A stretch of 64,000 bases of DNA from an uncultured Sphaerochaeta sp. (GTDB lineage: Bacteria; Spirochaetota; Spirochaetia; Sphaerochaetales; Sphaerochaetaceae), in contig NZ_OY763408.1 of the NCBI RefSeq assembly GCF_963667405.1, positions 310,001 through 374,000 of the forward strand, written 5' to 3'. A program made the translations under genes and the position numbers. Positions 61,760 through 64,000 of the stretch are shown here, piece by piece. Under the pieces are notes generated by a model that searched no databases, was not told the DNA's origin, and saw only the letters and a list, made by a program, of their open reading frames with translations. The stretch's first letter is position 1. The number at the start of each line of letters is the position of its first letter.

Positions 61760-62459
61760 ACAAGCTTTCCAGTTCTCCGCCCTTGTTGCTGATGATGCCC
61801 ATCACCCCTGCTTTGAGCAACTGACGGGCAGCCTCGGGGTCATCCACGGTCCAGGTGACCACCTGATGAGGAAGCTTGAGTGCTTGCACAGCCTGTGTCT
61901 GCTCGGGTTTGAGGTAGGTGGGACGGGCAAGGTGTCTTCCCAAGCCATGACGCAACAGTACAGGCACCGAGGAGTCGGTGCTGTAGATCAGGGCGGTGGG
62001 AATGCCAGGCCCTGCCAAGCGTCTGAAACGCAACAGCGAGACAGGGTTGAACGAGCTGACCACGACCTTGGTTGCAAGATGGTGGGCAGTTATCATATCC
62101 AGAAGACGTGTTTCCAGTCCTTGGTTGGACAGGCTCTCGCTCTTGATCTCAAGGTCGTAGAGCAGGCGATCCGTACACAGGGAGAAGACCTCATCCAGCA
62201 AGGGCAGTTCCGCATACATCGTTGTGAGCTCAGCATAGGACAGCTCTGATATGACCGCATCCGTACCTGCGATACGCTTGAGATTGAAGTCATGGATGAC
62301 CACCAACTTCCCGTCAGCGGTTTGCTGTACATCCAGCTCAATTCCATCAAGATACTCTTGCTGCAGGCAGGCATGAAAGGCCTCGAGGGTGTTTTCCTTC
62401 CCCCCGAAGCCAAGACCACGGTGGCTGAACAGATGGGGTCGGGTGAAAGGCTTTCTCAT
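61749..62459 (-). CDS. ugpQ: glycerophosphodiester phosphodiesterase (GdpD/UgpQ)
   Basis: 236 aa TIM-barrel enzyme cleaving glycerophosphodiesters to glycerol 3-phosphate. Motifs: SHRGLGFGGKENTLEAF (catalytic His/Arg and Glu), DGIELDVQQTADGKLVVIHD (catalytic Glu/Asp and second His) and LLYDLEIKSE. The ATG at 62459 overlaps the nfo stop by four bases; a long frame from 62582 runs inside nfo and is rejected. No signal peptide, so cytosolic. It converges on the LPP20 gene, overlapping it by 11 bases. Confidence 0.9.
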   Translation of the reverse strand: MRKPFTRPHLFSHRGLGFGGKENTLEAFHACLQQEYLDGIELDVQQTADGKLVVIHDFNLKRIAGTDAVISELSYAELTTMYAELPLLDEVFSLCTDRLLYDLEIKSESLSNQGLETRLLDMITAHHLATKVVVSSFNPVSLLRFRRLAGPGIPTALIYSTDSSVPVLLRHGLGRHLARPTYLKPEQTQAVQALKLPHQVVTWTVDDPEAARQLLKAGVMGIISNKGGELESLFNC

Positions 62460-63307
62460 GACAGCTCTGCTCTTCTGATTCGTGCAACCTCGGCCTTCCA
62501 CTTCTCCCTGTCCACCGTCTCCAGGATCAGGGGGATGTTGCACAGTCTTGGGTCGGTTGCGATGGCATCGAAACATGCCCACCCGATGGTTCCCTCTCCC
62601 AGGCTTGCATGCCGGTCCAGATGACTGCCGGCCTCGGCCTTGGCATCGTTGAGATGCATTCCCCGCAGGTTTTCAAGACCGAGCAGCTCATCGAAGCGGG
62701 AGAGGACTCGCTCAAGCCCTTCAACCGTAGACAGGTCATATCCTGCTGCATGCAGGTGGCAGGTGTCGAGGCAGAATCCCACCCGGTCTTTGGTTCGGCA
62801 TCGTTCGTAGATGACGGCCAGCTGCTCAAGCGTACTGCCCAGATTCGTTCCCTGCCCTGCGGTGTTCTCGATGACCGCAATGGTCCCTTCGGTGCGCCCA
62901 AGCGCCTCATCGATGCTTTGGCTGACCAGCAGGAGGCTCTCATCAGGATCGGCAAGGCCGAGATGCGAGCCTGGGTGAAAGTTCAGCAACGTAAGCCCCA
63001 GCTGCCGTACGCGCTCAAGCTCGTCGACGAAAGCCTCAAGGCTGACAGCTCTCTTCTGTGCATCAGGGTGACCGAGGTTGATGAGATAGGAGTCATGCAC
63101 CAGGATCTGGCTTGCTGTGAAACCCGCCTCTGATGCTTTGGAGCGAAAGAGCCGGGCCTGCTCCTCTTCGATCGGCTTGGACTTCCACTGTCGTTGGTTC
63201 TTGGTGAACATGCCCAAGGCATTGCATCCAAGCTCCTGGGCTTGGTCAAACACCAAGTCCAAACCTCCTGCGATGCTGAGATGGGGTCCTACGGTATGCA
63301 TAGGCAT
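62456..63307 (-). CDS. nfo: deoxyribonuclease IV (AP endonuclease)
   Basis: 283 aa TIM-barrel AP endonuclease of base-excision repair. Zn ligands and motifs: HTVGPHLSIAGGL (His), QILVHDSYLINLG (His), LLNFHPGSHLG (His), AVIENTAGQG (Glu), GFCLDTCHLHAAGYD (Asp, His, His), GMHLNDAKAEAGSHLDRHAS and LILETVDREKW (Glu). The start is the ATG at 63307 or 63301; no strong ribosome site is seen. It is coupled to gdpD downstream by four bases. Confidence 0.92.
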   Translation of the reverse strand: MPMHTVGPHLSIAGGLDLVFDQAQELGCNALGMFTKNQRQWKSKPIEEEQARLFRSKASEAGFTASQILVHDSYLINLGHPDAQKRAVSLEAFVDELERVRQLGLTLLNFHPGSHLGLADPDESLLLVSQSIDEALGRTEGTIAVIENTAGQGTNLGSTLEQLAVIYERCRTKDRVGFCLDTCHLHAAGYDLSTVEGLERVLSRFDELLGLENLRGMHLNDAKAEAGSHLDRHASLGEGTIGWACFDAIATDPRLCNIPLILETVDREKWKAEVARIRRAELS

Positions 63308-63381
63308 ACGCTAGCGGTGATACCGAGGGTTGTCAATCATCAACGCTCGTGCTAGTGTCCTGTCATGAGGAGATCCGAGGC

Positions 63382-64000
63382 ATGAGTGAACGCATTTGGA
63401 CAGTCGGTGATGAGGTTTCGGGATTCCAGTTGGTGGAAATTACCCATCTTGAGGAGTACAAGGGCACCGGCTATCTCTTCAGACACATAGAGACCAACTT
63501 TGAGGTCTTCCAGCTGGTCAACGATGATACCGAGCTGTTCTTCAGCTATATCTTCCGCACGCTTCCCAGCAACGACTGCGGGATTGCGCACATTCTCGAG
63601 CACAGTGTATTGGCAGGGTCCGAGCGTTATCCGGTTCGCGACCCCTTCATGTCCCTGCTCAAGGGAAGCACCAATACCTTCATGAACGCGATGACCTATC
63701 CGGACAAGACGCTCTATCCGGCTGCAAGCCCCCTGAAAAAGGACTTTGACAACCTTTTCAACGTCTACACTGATGCTGTCTTCGCCCCGTTGCTTCGGGA
63801 GGAGACTTTCTGGCAGGAAGGGGTACGCCTCGTCTGTGATGGGGAGACCTGTCATTTTGAGGGCGTTGTGTACAACGAGATGCTCGGCGATGGGGCTGAC
63901 CATGATTCGGTTGTCGGCAAGGGCTCGGTACGCTCCCTCTTTCCCGATACTCCCCTTGCCTTTGAATCGGGCGGAAATCCCGAGGAGATCATCAAGCTGG
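63382..64000 (+). CDS. M16C peptidase (presequence protease/insulinase family), 5' part
   Basis: 206 codons visible; the gene runs off the end of the window. It starts at the ATG at 63382 after GAGG. The inverted zinc motif HILEH (HxxEH) follows LPSNDCGIA, and the rest of the M16C pattern is clear (YPVRDPFMSLLKGSTNTFMN, TYPDKTLYPAASPLKKDFDN, VYTDAVFAP). These peptidases degrade presequences and other unstructured peptides in a two-domain clamshell. Full length in the family is about 950-1000 aa. No signal peptide is seen. Confidence 0.9.
   Translation, partial: MSERIWTVGDEVSGFQLVEITHLEEYKGTGYLFRHIETNFEVFQLVNDDTELFFSYIFRTLPSNDCGIAHILEHSVLAGSERYPVRDPFMSLLKGSTNTFMNAMTYPDKTLYPAASPLKKDFDNLFNVYTDAVFAPLLREETFWQEGVRLVCDGETCHFEGVVYNEMLGDGADHDSVVGKGSVRSLFPDTPLAFESGGNPEEIIKL

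Noticed and set aside
62460..62582. 41-codon N-terminal extension of gdpD
   Set aside because: It overlaps nfo in another frame and has no homology; the ATG at 62459 begins just before the conserved SHRG motif.

Overview
The window looks like chromosome from a free-living, fermentative spirochaete of the Sphaerochaeta type. The assignment rests on protein content and is an inference. It has a class I (archaeal-type) lysyl-tRNA synthetase, many sugar ABC transporters with the typical spirochaete 'AGSQEA' lipoprotein-like start, a Rex-linked trimeric [FeFe] hydrogenase operon, LPP20-like lipoproteins and several predicted outer-membrane barrel proteins.

Layout. (1) 1-6.9 kb: the end of a sugar ABC operon with two permeases, two different MalK-like ATPases and an unlisted 38-residue membrane protein, followed by an L-xylulose-5-phosphate 3-epimerase and an FGGY kinase. 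Together these suggest uptake and phosphorylation of a pentulose or pentitol. (2) 6.9-8.9 kb: a decayed DEAD-box helicase fragment and a lipoprotein metallophosphatase. (3) 8.9-26.6 kb: an accessory region ending at a tRNA with a CAU anticodon. It holds a coupled DUF4062/AlbA_2-ATPase pair, integrase fragments, YwbE and VF530 small proteins, an MFS exporter, a BspA-type leucine-rich-repeat surface protein, a tandem pair of tyrosine recombinases (the second one broken), an internally deleted IS3-family element, and two nearly identical 1794-bp DDE insertion sequences in opposite orientation. Each of these two IS copies has its own 7-bp target duplication. One splits an Mrr-type restriction endonuclease gene, which also carries a nonsense codon. 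The other splits the integrase gene that lies beside the tRNA.

(4) 26.9-34.5 kb: housekeeping genes (an outer-membrane protein, an FAD oxidoreductase, RlpA/SPOR, LysRS, a flavin reductase, Era). (5) 33.5-42.7 kb: a LacI-type regulator divergent from a ribose-type ABC operon (binding protein, double ATPase, two permeases) that continues into a cupin, DhaK, DhaL and an Fe-alcohol dehydrogenase. This is probably uptake and phosphorylation of a small ketose or polyol. (6) 42.9-46.7 kb: a ClpP-type protease, an MFS-HEAT fusion and an endo/exonuclease-phosphatase. (7) 46.7-52.6 kb: rex divergent from a HydC-(HATPase)-ferredoxin-HydB-HydA operon, with a Rex-like inverted repeat between them. (8) 52.7-64 kb: lipoproteins, barrel proteins, PepT, an LPP20-like lipoprotein, GdpD, endonuclease IV and the start of an M16C peptidase that runs off the window.

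The most interesting regions are the DUF4062/AlbA_2 pair, the reconstructable IS-broken restriction gene, the 38-aa membrane protein in the sugar operon, and the HATPase embedded in the hydrogenase operon.
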